DNA of 64,000 nucleotides from Mercurialis annua (GCF_937616625.2 NC_065570.1:1002001-1066000), one strand, 5' to 3'. Positions 12,351 through 24,540 are shown, numbered from the stretch's first letter. Made by a program: numbers and translations. Notes: generated by a model not told the origin, from the sequence alone.

Positions 12351-12506
12351 GAGAAATTTTTAGGTAGATTCAGTTTAACACGTCATCCGTGGACTAGTCT
12401 ATCACATTATGATACATCATTAGTGCTACTATTTTAATGACGTGTCATAATGCGATAGGCTCAGTATATGGATGACGTGGTGGATGAATTTATCTAAGAA
12501 TTTCTC
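12351..12506. mobile_element. Short MULE-type MITE, 156 bp, 9-bp TSD
   Basis: The ends GAGAAATTTTTAGGTAGATT and AATTTATCTAAGAATTTCTC are inverted repeats. TACATTAAA flanks both sides (12342-12350 and 12507-12515). The interior has a second inverted pair around ACACGTCATCC and GGATGACGTGG. Nothing is coded. Confidence 0.75.
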
Positions 12507-12614
12507 TACATTAAAGTAATAGTTAAACAACAAATAACTAAACTAATTTTTTAACAATGCATAGAATTACGGTATCAACTGAATACTAAATTGCTTCCAT
12601 TGACTCAAATTTTA

Positions 12615-12912
12615 TCACATCTAATAGGGATAATTTTTGAAACATCCTACTTTTGAGAAGTAATTATAGCGGTACTCATTTTTTAATAATAATTGCATCT
12701 CATATTTTTTAAATTGTCATTTTAATTTCAAATAAAACTTTTTTTTCTATTTTTTTTTGTTGTTGGTGTATTTATACTGTAGTTTATGGTGTATTTATGA
12801 TGAATAAATGCCGGTTAACAAAATATTTTACCGAATATAATTAACAATTCGTAACCCACATTTTTGTAATTATTTTCTAAAAGTAGAGTAATTTGAGGAT
12901 AATCCCCATATA
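12615..12912. mobile_element. Probable degraded MITE
   Basis: GGGATAATTTTTGAAACATCCTACTTTT near 12627 is roughly mirrored by CTAAAAGTAGAGTAATTTGAGGATAATCCCC near 12877-12907, both inverted and imperfect (shown here as gapped matches, not perfect repeats). No TSD was resolved. Confidence 0.35.
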
Positions 12913-13433
12913 ATATGTATTTTATATTATTTTATTATATAAAAATTGAATAAGTTACATAATTTTGTTAACAAAAGTTAAATAATTAAATAATAACATT
13001 TTTTGGGATTTTAACTAATTTTATACTAAAAGTATTTAATTGAATTAAAAAAATTAACTTAGTTGTGGACATTGATATAGAATTACAAAACACCCTTATT
13101 GCCAATTGACAAATGAAAAAAATTTAGACAAAAAGTATAGGAACATTCTAATAATTTTCACAAAAGTACAAGTTAACTCTTAAACTATTTGGGAACAATT
13201 AAATTCTTTTTGTTTTAAAAATAGAAAAAATAGCCCTTTCGTCTAATACCATTAAAAACACCTGTTAATTACTGACATATCTCTCATAATCAAATAGAAA
13301 AAAAATTTATAAATAATTTTAATGTTTAAAATATTTATCAAAAATTGGAAGGGCTAAGTGTCCAAAAATACATTAAAATGGCTTAAATGCTCGTTCCAAA
13401 AAATTTAGAGGATCTTTTATATAATTTAAAAAT

Positions 13434-13792
13434 GGCCTAATTACTTAAAAAACCCCACCTTATAACATTTTTTCGTTTATATACTCACCTAGGAAAAAGT
13501 TCATTTGTACCCTTTTTTTGATTTTTCATTTTCGTCTCTACCCTAAAGAGCTAATTTGACCTCTTTTCAATTGGATAAATATTTAAAATGATCCTTTATA
13601 TTTAGCTTATATTCTAATTAAACATTGATATTATTAATTATTTATAATCTTTTCATCTTTTAGTTAATTTAATCGTCAAAAATTTAGATTTTAGGATAGA
13701 GATGAAAACGAAAAATAAAAAAAAGGTACAAATGAACTTTTTCCTAGGTGAGGTTTTTTTACAAGGTGGGGTTTCTTTTAAGTAATTAGCCC
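13434..13792. mobile_element. MULE-type MITE, 359 bp, 9-bp TSD
   Basis: The TIRs start GGCCTAATTACTTAAAA and end AAGTAATTAGCCC, and extend inward through CCCCACCTT and AAAAAGTTCATTTGTACC. The TSD TTTAAAAAT is at 13425-13433 and 13793-13801. It belongs to the same family as the 612-bp element at 34529-35140. It has no ORF. Confidence 0.85.
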
Positions 13793-13802
13793 TTTAAAAA
13801 TA

Positions 13803-15658
13803 GGGGTATTCCTATTAAATAGCACCACTTTTAGCATTTTTTGCGATTTAAGCCACTACTACAAATTGTCTTAATTGTTAGCCCAAGCTTTCCAATCTTT
13901 TTAATTATTAGCCCAGGTCCCAATTCCGGCATCTGAAATCCCACGTGGCTCGCCAGATTGCCTCGTCAGCGCCAGCGTGGCCTCTTTATGCGACGTCGTT
14001 TTGGATTATTTCTACCAAATAACACAAACTACCATTTTGTCTCAAATATTAGCACAACCTTTTAAATATTTTTAAATTTTAGCCTAAAATCTGTTTTCGG
14101 CTATTGGAATCCAATGTGGACATTTAAAAATAACTAGTGTCGTTTCATGTGTTTCACACTTGGCTCGTAGTGTGACTCGTCAAATTATTAAATAATATTT
14201 AAAATAATAGTTAATTAGGAATAGTTTATCTTATATAATACTTTGGATGATTAATTTAATAGTTTAACATTTTTAATTGATAATAAAATTTTATAATTAT
14301 ATATAAACAGTTTAAATAAAAAAATCAAATAATAATTAAAATATTAATTTATTGAAAGTAGTTTACCTTATATAGAATTTTATATGACTTACATGTAATT
14401 AAAATAGTAATTGTTAAATATTTATAATAGTTTATTTGAATTAGTACTCTAAACAATTATCTTAATATAGTAGTTTACTTTAATTAGTACTCTAAATTAG
14501 TAATTTATTTTAGTTAGTATTCTTTATCTAATAATTATCTCAATAGTTTTTAATTAATAATTATATTTTATAGAGTGAAGAGGATAATAACGTAAATGTG
14601 TCTGTCCCCCTGCACCCGTGGTTTTATATATAGTACTAGCGTTTCGCCACGTGTTACAAATGTGAGCGACACTTACATGATCCGTTATTTAAATTTTAAA
14701 TTAATTGAAATATTAAATATAATATTTTATTTGTAAATAAATTATTATAATTAATTTTATTTTTAATAGAAACTATACCACGTTGGTGATATTAATTAAT
14801 AAGACCCGTTATATATAATATTAATTTATTATTATCACATGCTACGCACATGAGCGACATTTATATGTCTCGTTATATGTATTAATGTTAATTAAAATAT
14901 TTACATGACCCGTTATTTAACTTTAAAATTAATCAAAATATCAAATATAATACTTTGTCTTTAAATAACTTATTTTTTATTTACAATTAAAATTAATTAA
15001 ATATCAAAATATAATATTTATTTCTAAATAGTAATTGTTTGCATGAGAGCGAAATTTATATAACCCGTTAATATATATTTATATCAATTAAACTAATTTG
15101 TTGCACTTATATGACCCATTATTAAGATGAAGTAGACGCTATTAACACAACTACTAACTTACTGTACTTATATGGCTTGACAGTTGATAACATACATAGC
15201 ATTAAGTAGCTGTGAGTAACAGTTGATAGCATACATAGCATTCTGTAACAGTTGATAGTAACATATCATACATAGCATTTAGAGTTTGTGAATTAATGGT
15301 TGTGATTTTAGGGTTGCAAATTTATAACTGTGACGTAGGGTTAGTTGTAATTTCCAATAGCCGAAAACAGATTTTAGGCTAAAATTTAAAAATATTTGAA
15401 AGGTTGTGCTAATATTTGAAAAAAAAATGGTAGTTCGTGTTATTTGGTAGGAATAATCCAAAACGACATCGCATAAAGAGGCCACGCTGGCGCTGACGAG
15501 GCAATCTGGCGAGCCACGTGGATTTCAGATGCCGGAATTGGGACCTGGGCTAATAATTAAAAAGATTGGAAAGTTTGGGCTAACAATTGAGACAATTTGT
15601 AGTAGCGGCTTAAATCGCAAAAAACGCTGAAGGTGGTGCTATTTAATAGGAATACCCC
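13803..15658. mobile_element. MULE-type element, 1856 bp with ~300-bp TIRs
   Basis: The TIRs begin GGGGTATTCCTATTAAATAG and run about 300 bp inward (AGCCCAGGTCCCAATTCCGG, GCCACGTGG, AAAACGACGTCGC variants). The TSD TTAAAAATA lies at 13794-13802 and 15659-15667. The interior is AT-rich with repeated CATACATAGCATT / AACAGTTGATAG units near 15180-15270 and no transposase. Its left TSD overlaps the right TSD of the preceding MITE, so it landed in that duplicated target. Confidence 0.9.
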
Positions 15659-15667
15659 TTAAAAATA

Positions 15668-16009
15668 TTAAGAGATTAAATGGTCCTAAAAAAAACTTAC
15701 ATATTCTTTTTGAATAATTTAAAGGATTGTTTTATATTTTTTGCCAATAATTTATATCGATTTCTCACACAAACGCTTCTAAATTATCAGGAAAAAACTT
15801 ATAATCCACATTTTTTGAAAAAAAAATAAACAATTTCTAATCCAAATAGGATTGGGATTATACAAGGGTACGTTACTTTTTCTAACAACTTTTAGAGCGG
15901 GAACATAACGCGTGGAGCGCGAAAATTCGTGCCCAGAAAAATTCCCAACTAAGATTCATAAAAGAAAAAACCAAAACCAAACAGGATTAGGATTAGGATT
16001 ATAACGGTA
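15668..16009. other. AT-rich spacer
   Basis: No gene or element recognised. The last ~100 bases (AAACCAAACAGGATTAGG) already belong to the repeated promoter-like segment that recurs near 18560. Confidence 0.4.
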
Positions 16010-16190
16010 ATATTAGTAGTCATTTATTGAACCCATTTCAATTGTTCATATGTATATAAATACTCTCAACCAAATTTAATTATTATTGAAAAATTGAGAG
16101 ACAGTAAATTTAGCCTAATCTGGATGAGATCAGTGAAGGAATTAGATCACTCAGTTTCAGGCGGGAAGAGATTAGTGAATAAATTAGGTC
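16010..16190 (+). promoter_or_regulatory. Promoter-like segment, copy 1
   Basis: It contains TATATAAATACTCTCAACC near 16052, a good TATA context, followed by a CAGTGAAGGAATTAGATCAC leader just before the 140-bp repeats. The same ~180 bp recurs at 18590-18775 with the same order of parts. Promoter activity is inferred. Confidence 0.45.
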
Positions 16191-16690
16191 ACTCAGTTTG
16201 AGCTACATGTTCTTCACTGATTTCGAACAGACGCGTCTCACACCGATTATGAGTCAGGTAACGGTTTTGCTCTTTTTTTGCTCGGATCACTACGTTCTTA
16301 CTATTTTTGTTTTGTTTTTCGAAATTAGGTCACTCAGAATTTGCGCTAAATGTTCTTCACTGATCTCGAACAAACGCTTCTCACACTGATCACGAGTTAG
16401 GTAACATTTTTGCTCATTTTTTGCTCGTCGCTACGTTCTTACTATTCTTGTTTTGTTTTTCGAAATCAGGTCACTCAAAATTTGCGCTACATGTTCTTCA
16501 CTGATCTCGAACAGACGCTTCTCACACCGATTACGATTCAGGTAACTTTTTTGCTCTTTTTTTGCTCGTCACTACGTTCTTACTATTTTTGTTTTGTTTT
16601 TCGAAATTAGGTAACTCAGTTTGCTATATGTTCTTCACTGATTTCGAACAGACGCGTCTCACACGGATTATAAGTTAGGTAACATTTTAG
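16190..16690 (+). repeat. ~140-bp tandem cassette array 1 (about 4 units)
   Basis: TGTTCTTCACTGAT(T/C)TCGAAC recurs near 16207, 16350, 16491 and 16629. Each unit is ~70 bp running from GTCACTCAG to GATTATGAGTCAG, then ~70 bp starting GTAAC and ending in ATTAG. The unit therefore looks like an exon with donor GT and acceptor AG on its borders, duplicated in tandem. One frame stays open across parts of it (YMFFTDLEQTRLTPI), but no gene family was recognised. See array 2. Confidence 0.8.
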
Positions 16691-18585
16691 TTCCATTTAT
16701 TTGATTGTTGTATCTACATAATTTTAAAGTGAGTGCATGTTAGCTCTGTAACCTAGTTCTAGGAGTGTTTGAGACTGTCCTTTGATACTCTGTCAACTAA
16801 AAGTTGAGTCCAATTGTTACATGTTCTTCAACGATTTGTATACATGAATTTTGGTATTTTACTGTTTTCTAAATAGATCTTCTAGAAACATAAAATCTAT
16901 CTTATGTAGATTCTACTAGAACCTATATGTATCAATTATGATTTTCTTAAACATGTTTTTTTTGTTGATTAGTGTATGTTCTTGAAAACACAGGCGAGTG
17001 AAACAAACCTGCTGAACTTTTGTTCTCTTTTTATTTTTCATGTTTCGGCATTTCCTTTATGTGAGGTGGCTATATATAGTAACTTGACCTTACCATGTAA
17101 AAGTGTGGAAACTCCAATAAATAGTTACATCATTAAACTATTGTGTTTGTAGGAGTATTAGGCTTTCGTTGGTTACGCTATCCTCTTACCTTCTTAAGAT
17201 CCTGATTGAATGAAGGAAATACAAATGCACCAGAGAGTTGCTTGTTTCCTATAAGTTCAAATTATGATTTTTTATAATCTTATCTTATGTGCGCTGCTGT
17301 AAATGATAGTTTTCTTCATTTTATGACTGTTTTATTTTCCTAATAAACATGCTTAATAGGAATATAGTACTTCTTGTCCACTCATGGAGGCATACAGGTC
17401 AGTATCATAAAATGCTATTTTTTAATTATTGTAAAGTAGCAGAAAAGCATTAGAGTTGTTTTGATTCAAGAGCTGCAAGTGCCAAGCGCACTTAGGAACT
17501 ATTTGTTTGTACATAAATTTAACTCCAGAAACCCATAGGATTTAATCCAAATGAACTGCGCAGAAATCGAACACTTAATCATATAATGATGAGGTTATCT
17601 TTTGTCATTTGCATAATATACTCTTTTTGTAACAAAATCTGGGATGCTCATGCTGTATGTTAGCTTAGAAAGTATTAGCAATATTGGAATGGCTTCTTAC
17701 ATTATGATTAGTAAGCTCATTTTCAATTTTCTCATCTTTTATTTGACTGTTAACTTAGAAAAAAACTGTTTCATGGTTTACTGAAAAACGAATGGATGTA
17801 GTCCATATTTTTTTCTATTTTAAGAGTAAATTTTTAGTTTATAAATGCATTTGGGAGACGACTATTAGTTGCTCAGGAAAATAGTAGGACGAGTAGAGGA
17901 TGACGTATGGATGTCCTCTTGTTGTATTTGTACAGGTTGCATTATTCACTATAGGTCAGTTCTGTTTACTTGAACTGGTTGTTTCTTGTGCGTAATTCAA
18001 AAAATTTATACAAAAGCAGGAAAAGCTAAACTTCCGGTGTTATTTCATCTATGTGCTATCTTTTTGTTTCCTTGTTTTTATTGTTGTGAAACTTATAATA
18101 AAAATTGACTTGAATAATTTTTCTTGTCTCTGCTTTTGTTTTACTTCCTGGTTTGCTGGTAAATTTTTTAGATTTTTTCAATTTTAGTTACTTTCATACT
18201 ATGCTAGCAATATTATTGAGTCTTTCCATGGAAAATGCTGAGATTAGGGTAATTTAATCTGCATCCCTTAGAAACATAGTGCATGCTTTCTTTCTATACT
18301 GCAGAATTTAAGTACTCTTATTGGTATGAAGGTGCATCGGTTTATTTGTTCACTCGCTCTGAATTACGTGAATATATTCTATCATAATGAATTTCTTGTA
18401 TTTCTTTGAAGGTGCAAAAGATGGTAACCAGAAAATCTAGAAATTTTGGGCATATACTGAATCAGGTTCTCTGTATGACATTTTTTTACTTAAGTAGAAA
18501 GTCCTCTATAAACTATCAAAGATATGAAAAATCATAAAATCCTAACTAAGATTCAAAAAAGGAAAAACCAAAACCAAACAGGATT
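16691..18585. repeat. Spacer of large repeat unit 1
   Basis: The segment from about 16675 to 17700 recurs, with changes, at 22655-24470 (markers: AACCTAGTTCTAGGAGT, GGAGTATTAGGCTT, GGAGGCATACAGGTCAGTAT). Short exon-like blocks with AG/GT borders are visible but give no recognisable protein. From 17700 to 18585 I see nothing else apart from one block that recurs near 19860 (AATTTTGGGCATA). Confidence 0.6.
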
Positions 18586-18589
18586 AGGA

Positions 18590-18775
18590 TTATAGCAGTA
18601 AATAGTAGTCGTTTATTGAACCCATTTCAATTGTTCATATGTATATAAGTACTCTCAACCAAAATTAATAATTATTAAAATAAATAAATTGAGAGATAGT
18701 AGATTTAACATATCTGGATCAGATCAGTGAAGAAGATCACTTGGTTTCAGGCAGGTTGAGATTAGTGAAGAAATT
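18590..18775 (+). promoter_or_regulatory. Promoter-like segment, copy 2
   Basis: Near-duplicate of 16010-16190, including TATATAAGTACTCTCAACC and the leader before the cassette array. The copies keep their parts in the same order, so it is a segmental duplication. Activity is inferred. Confidence 0.45.
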
Positions 18776-19510
18776 AGGTCACTCAGTTTGCGCTACATGT
18801 TCTTCATTGATCTCGAACAGATGCGTCTCACACTTATCACGAGTCAGGTAACATTTTTGCTCATTTTTTGCTCGTCACTACATTCTTACTATTTTTGTTT
18901 TTTGTTTTCGAAATTAGGTCACTCAGTTTGCCCTGCATATTCTTCACTGATCTCGAACAGACGCGTCTCACATTGATTATGACTCAGATAACATTTCGCT
19001 CATTTTTTGCTCATCACTACATTCTTACTATTTATGTTTTGTTTTTTGAAATTAGGTCACTCATTTTTCCCCCATGTTCTTCATTGATCTTGAACAGACG
19101 CGTCTCACACCAATTATGAGTCAAATGCCATTTTTGTTCATTTTTTCTCATCACTACGTTCTCACTATTTATGTTTTGTTTTTCGAAATTAGGTCACCCA
19201 GTTTGCCCTACATGTTCTTCACTGATCTCGAACAGACGCGTCTCACACCGATTTTGAGTCCAGTAACAGTTCTGCTCACTTTTTGCTCATCTCTGCATTC
19301 TTACTATCTATGTTTTGTTTTTCAAAATTAGTTCACTCAGTTTGCCCTACATGTTTTCCAGTGATCTCAAACAGACGCGTCTCACACCGATTACGAGTCA
19401 GGTAACATTTTGGCTTATCTTTTACTCATCACTACATTCTTACTATTTATAATTTGTTTTTTGATATTAGGTCACTCTGTTTGCCCTACATGTTCTTCGT
19501 TGTTCCTTTT
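18775..19510 (+). repeat. ~140-bp tandem cassette array 2 (about 5.5 units)
   Basis: Units occur near 18797, 18937, 19075, 19211, 19350 and a partial one at 19490, at ~138-bp spacing. As in array 1, each unit alternates GTCACTCAG...GAGTCAG with a GTAAC...ATTAG spacer. The acceptor AG and donor GT are kept in nearly every unit. Confidence 0.8.
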
Positions 19511-20148
19511 AGAATCCTCTTACCTTCTTAAGGTCCTGATTGAATGAGGGAAATACAAATGCACCGATACACTTTCAGACTATGCAAGCAATTTTATTCC
19601 ATCGAAAGTGTGGAGATAAGGATAATTATATCTGCATCCCTTAGAACCATAGTGCATACTTTCTTTCTCTATTGGTGAGATTGATAAATAAACTGTTTGC
19701 TCATTTGTTGGATAGATGATTCTGCTTCATTCAGAATTCAGGTGCTCTTTTTGGTATGTAGGTGCGCATGTATATTTGTTCCTTTGCTTTGAATTACATG
19801 AACCTGTTCTATCATTATGAATTTTTTGTATTTTTTTGAAGGTGCAAATCGTGCAAATCAGAACCAGGAAATCCATAAATTTTGGGCATACAGAAACAGG
19901 TTCTCTGTATGACGACAATTTTGTGACATAAATTCTAATGGTATTATTAAAACTCAAGTTGTTAGATCTCCTTTTGTTACAGTACACTGTTTTTTTTACC
20001 AATAAGGAATAATGTAATTGTTTAATGTTCAATATTTAGTGATTGACCAAGTATATATCTACAAAGTACTTTAATTACTAAAAGAATCCTCTTATGGTCT
20101 ATTATCTGTTTGAGAATACCCGATTTCCGTGTTTGCTCTACCGTTAAA
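19511..20148. other. Linker in the repeat field
   Basis: It contains fragments shared with 17180-17240 (CTTCTTAAGGTCCTGATTGAATG) and 18420-18480 (AAATTTTGGGCATA). No ORF of interest. Confidence 0.4.
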
Positions 20149-20930
20149 AATGCAGGATTAACGACATTTATTTTCACCAACAACATACAACGTTCATGGC
20201 GAGTGACTGAAGCTTTGGAACATGGCAAGGTAGTCGTCAATGAAGGAATTATTTCAACAGAGGTGGGATACATTCTGTATTCTTTAAAGAATCAAATTCT
20301 TATAAAATATTTTGGGATTTTAACTTGTTACCTAATAATGTAGGTGGCTCCATTTTGAGGAGTAAAACAGTCTGGTCTAGAAAGGGAAGGCTATAAGTGT
20401 TAAAGTGGGAAATCCCACATTGGTTGTGTGTGTGAGTGGACATGTGTTTATATATTGGTTGGGCACCTCCACTTAATACCAATTGGTTTTAAGATGGAAT
20501 CTAACATGGTATCGGAGCTTTGTCCATTCACACAATTTGAGTTTGGCCCGGCCCACGTGAGATTTACGTGAGGGGGGACTTTGTTGCTTGGCCCATACAC
20601 GCTACGCGTGAGGGGGAGTGTTAAAGTGGGAAATCCCACATTGGTTGTGTGTGTGAGTGGACATGTGTTTATATATTGGTTGGGCACCTCCACTTAATAC
20701 CAATTGGTTTTAAGATGGAATCTAACAATAAGTATTCAGTGGATGAAAATTGGGAAGGAAGCATTATTTAAACATTCTCGGAATTCTGTTTTATTGACAA
20801 ATAAAAATAAGGCAAATTAATTAAAAAACAATTCTTTTTACAGGTTGATGGATATTTGAGTATTCTCTGGGCTGTTTTGAGCATTATGCAATTTCAAGGA
20901 TCAGAGATGAGTCAAGATGAGTTTGACTGA
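20149..20930 (+). pseudogene. ALDH5F1 (SSADH) 3'-exon copy 1, interrupted by a TRIM
   Basis: 20149-20262 translates to NAGLTTFIFTNNIQRSWRVT...VVNEGIISTE, which matches the end of plant succinic semialdehyde dehydrogenase just before VAPFGGVKQSG. The next exon (from 20344, V-A-P-F region, now with a stop) is split by the TRIM at 20398-20727 and ends near 20757. A third exon-like block (20844-20930) encodes VDGYLSILWAV...MSQDEFD and stop; this is not the SSADH ending. The ALDH catalytic Cys and Glu exons are absent, so no enzyme can be made. Confidence 0.85.
20398..20727 (+). mobile_element. Complete TRIM retrotransposon, 330 bp
   Basis: Two 109-bp LTRs (20398-20506 and 20619-20727) begin TGTTAAAGTGGGAAATCCC and end TCTAACA. 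The primer-binding site TGGTATCGGAGC follows the first LTR directly and matches the initiator tRNA-Met type. A purine-rich tract, GAGGGGGAG, precedes the second LTR. The TSD ATAAG lies at 20393-20397 and 20728-20732. The interior (112 bp) codes for nothing. The LTRs look almost identical, which suggests recent insertion. Confidence 0.95.
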
Positions 20931-20974
20931 ATTTATCTCTCTTTTGTTAATTGATGATTTTCAAGTTTGATAGA

Positions 20975-21600
20975 TTTTAAGTTTTGGATAGGAATTCAAG
21001 AACTCTTATGGTTAATGTTAGAGTTAGTATATTTGGGGTATTAAGGTTTATGTTTAGGATGTTTATGATTTAAGGTTAGGGTTATGATTTAGGATTTAAG
21101 ATCAGGGTTATGATTATAGTTTGGGGTTAGTTAATATAGGGTTTAAAATTCATGTTAGTAATAATTATGATTAGGATTTAGAATTGCGATTAGGGTTAGG
21201 GTTTAGGATATTTAAGATATTAGGGTTAGGTTAAGGTCCAAGGTTTAATATATTTAGTGTTTATGATTTAGGGTGGTTTGGATATTTAGGGTTAGTATTA
21301 GGGTTTAAGGTTCAAATTAGGTTTAGGGTTTAGGAATTAGTGGGTTTATGGGTAGGTTTAGGTTAGGTTAAGTTTAGTATATATATGAGTAAGGGTTTAG
21401 GAATTAGTTTTTGTATTTAGGGTCTAGGAATTAGTTTTTGTATTTAGGGTTTAGGGTATTAAGATTACTGATAGTATATTTAGAGCTTAGGAATTAGGGT
21501 TAGGTTATATAAGGTTAGGATTTAAGGCTTAAGGATTAGGGTTTAGCTTAGTTTATTTAGGGTTTAGGGTTAGAGTTTATGATTAAGTTTACGGTTGCTA
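20975..21600. repeat. Telomere-like island 1 (degenerate TTTAGGG)
   Basis: About 600 bp are made mostly of TTTAGGG, TTAGGGTT, TTTAGGATT and TTAGGTT variants in one orientation, interspersed with TATATTTAG and AGTATATTTA. TTTAGGG is the standard plant telomere unit. The copies are too diverged to be a true chromosome end. Confidence 0.8.
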
Positions 21601-22037
21601 TGTTAAGGACTATGATTTTGGTGTTGTTTGGTAATCTTATTTGTAGGTTATGTGGCTTTCGAGTATTCCATTAGATGGTGGAGCAATATAAAAAGGTGAT
21701 TCTATAAAGTATTGTTTTTTCCGTTCTTGTTTAAACATCTAGTTTATTTTGTCATTCTTTGTAAAGATTAGAAGATTGTTTAGCAGCGCGGTGGAATAAG
21801 ATTCTAATGGTATGATTAAAACTCAAGTTGTGTGATTTAGATCATTTTCTGTTGTTCAGGTACAGCTGTTTTTTTACTAATAAAGAGAAAAATAAATATT
21901 CCCACTAATTGACATTGTTTTACTGTTCAATGTTTAGTGATTGACCAAGAATATATCTAAAAAGTACTTTAATTGCTAAAAGAATCCCTCATGGCCTATC
22001 ATTTGTTTGAGCTAACGTGTTTTCTCTCCTGTTAAAT

Positions 22038-22486
22038 ATGCAAGATTAGTAGCATGTATTTTCACGAACAACACTCAACGTTCATGGCGGGTGACTAAAG
22101 CTTTGGAACATGCATGGCTTGATAGACGTCAATGAAGAAATTATTTCAGCAGAGAGGGCACACATTCTGTATTCTTTAAGTAATTAAATACTTGTAAATT
22201 CTTTTGGCATTTTGACTTATTACGTAATAATGCAGACGGTTCCATTTCGAGGAGTAAAACAGTCTGATCTACAAAACCAGGGCTCCAAGTATGCGACAGA
22301 TGACAATTTGGTGGTAAGTATTATTCAAACTTTCTCGGAATTTCTCTTTTATCTAAAAATTATAAAAAAGGAAATTTAATAAAAAACGGTGTTTTACAGG
22401 TTGATGGATATTTGAGCATCCTTTAAGTTGCAAAGAGCATTATGCAATTTCAAGGATAAAAGATGAGTCGAGATGAGTTTGACTGA
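22038..22486 (+). pseudogene. ALDH5F1 3'-exon copy 2
   Basis: It is recognisable as IFTNNTQRSWRVTKALEHA, then a frameshift. The V-P-F-R-G-V-K-Q-S block follows after a GCAG acceptor, and the shared third block ends at a TGA near 22486. Confidence 0.75.
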
Positions 22487-22559
22487 ATTTATCTCTCTTT
22501 TGTTAATTGATGATTTTCGAGTTTGATAGATTTTAAGTTTTGATTAGGAATTCAACAAC

Positions 22560-22650
22560 TCTTAGAGTTTAGTATATTTATGGTATTAAGGTTCAGGAAT
22601 AGTATATTTAGGATTTAGGGTTAGGGTTATGATTTAGAATTAGGGTATGA
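22560..22650. repeat. Telomere-like island 2 (short)
   Basis: A short run of TTTAGGGTTAGGGTT variants follows copy 2, in the same relative position as island 1. Confidence 0.65.
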
Positions 22651-22654
22651 GTAT

Positions 22655-24470
22655 TTGGTAACATTTTTTGCTCATTAATTCCATTTATTTTATTGTTTTA
22701 TCTACGAAATTAGAAAATGATGTCATGTTAGCTCTGTAACCTAGTTCTAGGAGTATTTGAGATTGTCTTTTGATACTTTATCAACTAAAAGTCGAGTCTG
22801 ATTGTCACATGTTCATCAATAATTTGTGTACTTGAATTTTGGTATTTAACTATTTTCTAAGTAGTCGATCTTCTAGAAACATAAAATCAATCTTATGTAG
22901 ATTCTATTAGAGCCTATATGTATCAATTATGATTTTCCTTGAACATTTTTTTATTGATTAATGCTCATAGGTTTTGGTCTAACAACAAAAGTAGAATCGA
23001 ATGCGTGTTCTTGAAAACACAGGCGAGTGAAACATACTTGCTGAATTTTAGTTCTTTTCATTTTACTGTTACAACATTTCCCTAATATGTAACTTCACCT
23101 TACCATGAAAATTGTGGAAACTCCAATAAATAGTTACATCATGAAAACTGTTGTGTTTGTAGGAGTATTAGGCTTCCGTTGGTTACGCTGTCATGCAACA
23201 ATACAGAGGTAATTTTTATGTTTTAGCTGGTTTTAGTGGGAAATTTTAAGTGTTTCACTTTTACTCCTTTTAGAATCCTCTTACTTTATTAAGGTCCTGA
23301 TTCAATGAAGGAAATACAAATGCATCAGAGAGTTAGTTGCCCTTTTCCTATAAGTTCAAATTATGGGTTTTATAATCTCATCTTATGTGCGTTGCTGTAA
23401 ATGCTAGTTTTCTTCATTTTATGGCTCTTTTATTTCCTGGTAAACATGCTTAGTAGGAACATAGTTCTTGTCCACTCTTTACATTAGTCTTTTGGTTAAA
23501 ATTTGATTAACATGGAAATATCATGACACTACAACATAATGACATATGAATGTGCTACTAAATAACTCAATTTGTCCCTTTTTATAATTAGAGCACATGG
23601 TAATTATCCCGTCTTGAAGATTTCAGCAGGGTAGTAACACAATTAAAAGCATAACTTCACATCTTTGCCATATCTAAGATAGAAAATTTAGACTGTAATT
23701 TTCAAGAATCAATTTTTTTTCTGCCTCCAATTTCTGTTTGCTGTGGCTTCAGATGCAAGGATAAAGACTGTAAAAGAGTGATCTTATTTATCATTAATTT
23801 AGTTCAATAAAATTTGCATCATTAGAAAGAATAAATATGGATGTGTTTAAATTTTTATGTTAACCTTTTGGAATATTTCTATAACTTAAGATTTGCGCTC
23901 CAACATAATAGCTTAGTTTGGCCGGTGAATGTTTTCTACATCCTCATTCCTCCAATGGGTTATCTGAGATTCATTAAGCTTATTTCATAAATAGAATAGG
24001 CCTACATCTTTGCGTTCTTAGTGTGGATACAAACCAACATGTATTGTGTTTACATTTTAATTAATTATGTGATTTTTGTTTTTTTTTCTGATTGCATGTT
24101 AATGATTAGTTTCAAGATATTCTTATAATGCACTGCACTCACGGAGGCATACAGGTCAGTATCATAAAATGCTATTATTTAATTACTCAAAATAGCAGAA
24201 AAGCATTAGAGTTGTTTTGATTTAAGAGTTATAAGCGCCAAGCGTACTTAGGATCTATTTGTTTGTACATAAAATTAAGTCCAAAAATCCATAGGAATTT
24301 ATCTAAATGAACCGAGCAGGAATTAAACACTTAATCATATAATGATGAGGTTATCTTTTGTCAAGTGCATAATATCCTCTTTTTGTAACAAAATTTGGGA
24401 TGTTCATGCGATATGTTAATTTAGAAAGTATTAGCAACATTGAAATGGCTTCTTACATTATGTTAATTAC
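22655..24470. repeat. Large repeat unit, second copy of 16.68-17.7 kb spacer
   Basis: Long collinear similarity to 16675-17700, with some extra sequence (about 23450-24120). An exon-like block, AG|GAGTATTAGGCTTCCGTTGG...ACAGAG|GT, lies at ~23161-23210. No known protein emerges. Confidence 0.6.
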
Positions 24471-24540
24471 TAAAAGAATCCTCTTATGGTCTATCATCTG
24501 TTTGAGAATACCTGATTTTCGTGTTTGCTCTACCGTTAAA

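Noticed and set aside
16198..19331. ORFs of 62-85 codons reading RYMFFTDLEQTRLTP
   Set aside because: They follow from the 140-bp tandem cassettes, include the intron-like halves, and match no protein I know. Treated as repeat DNA rather than genes.
20398..20727. Cassandra TRIM (5S-bearing LTR)
   Set aside because: The 109-bp LTR shows no 5S rRNA-like A/C-box stretch.
20975..21600. True chromosome end
   Set aside because: The repeats are degenerate and flanked on both sides by array DNA and genes; this is interstitial.
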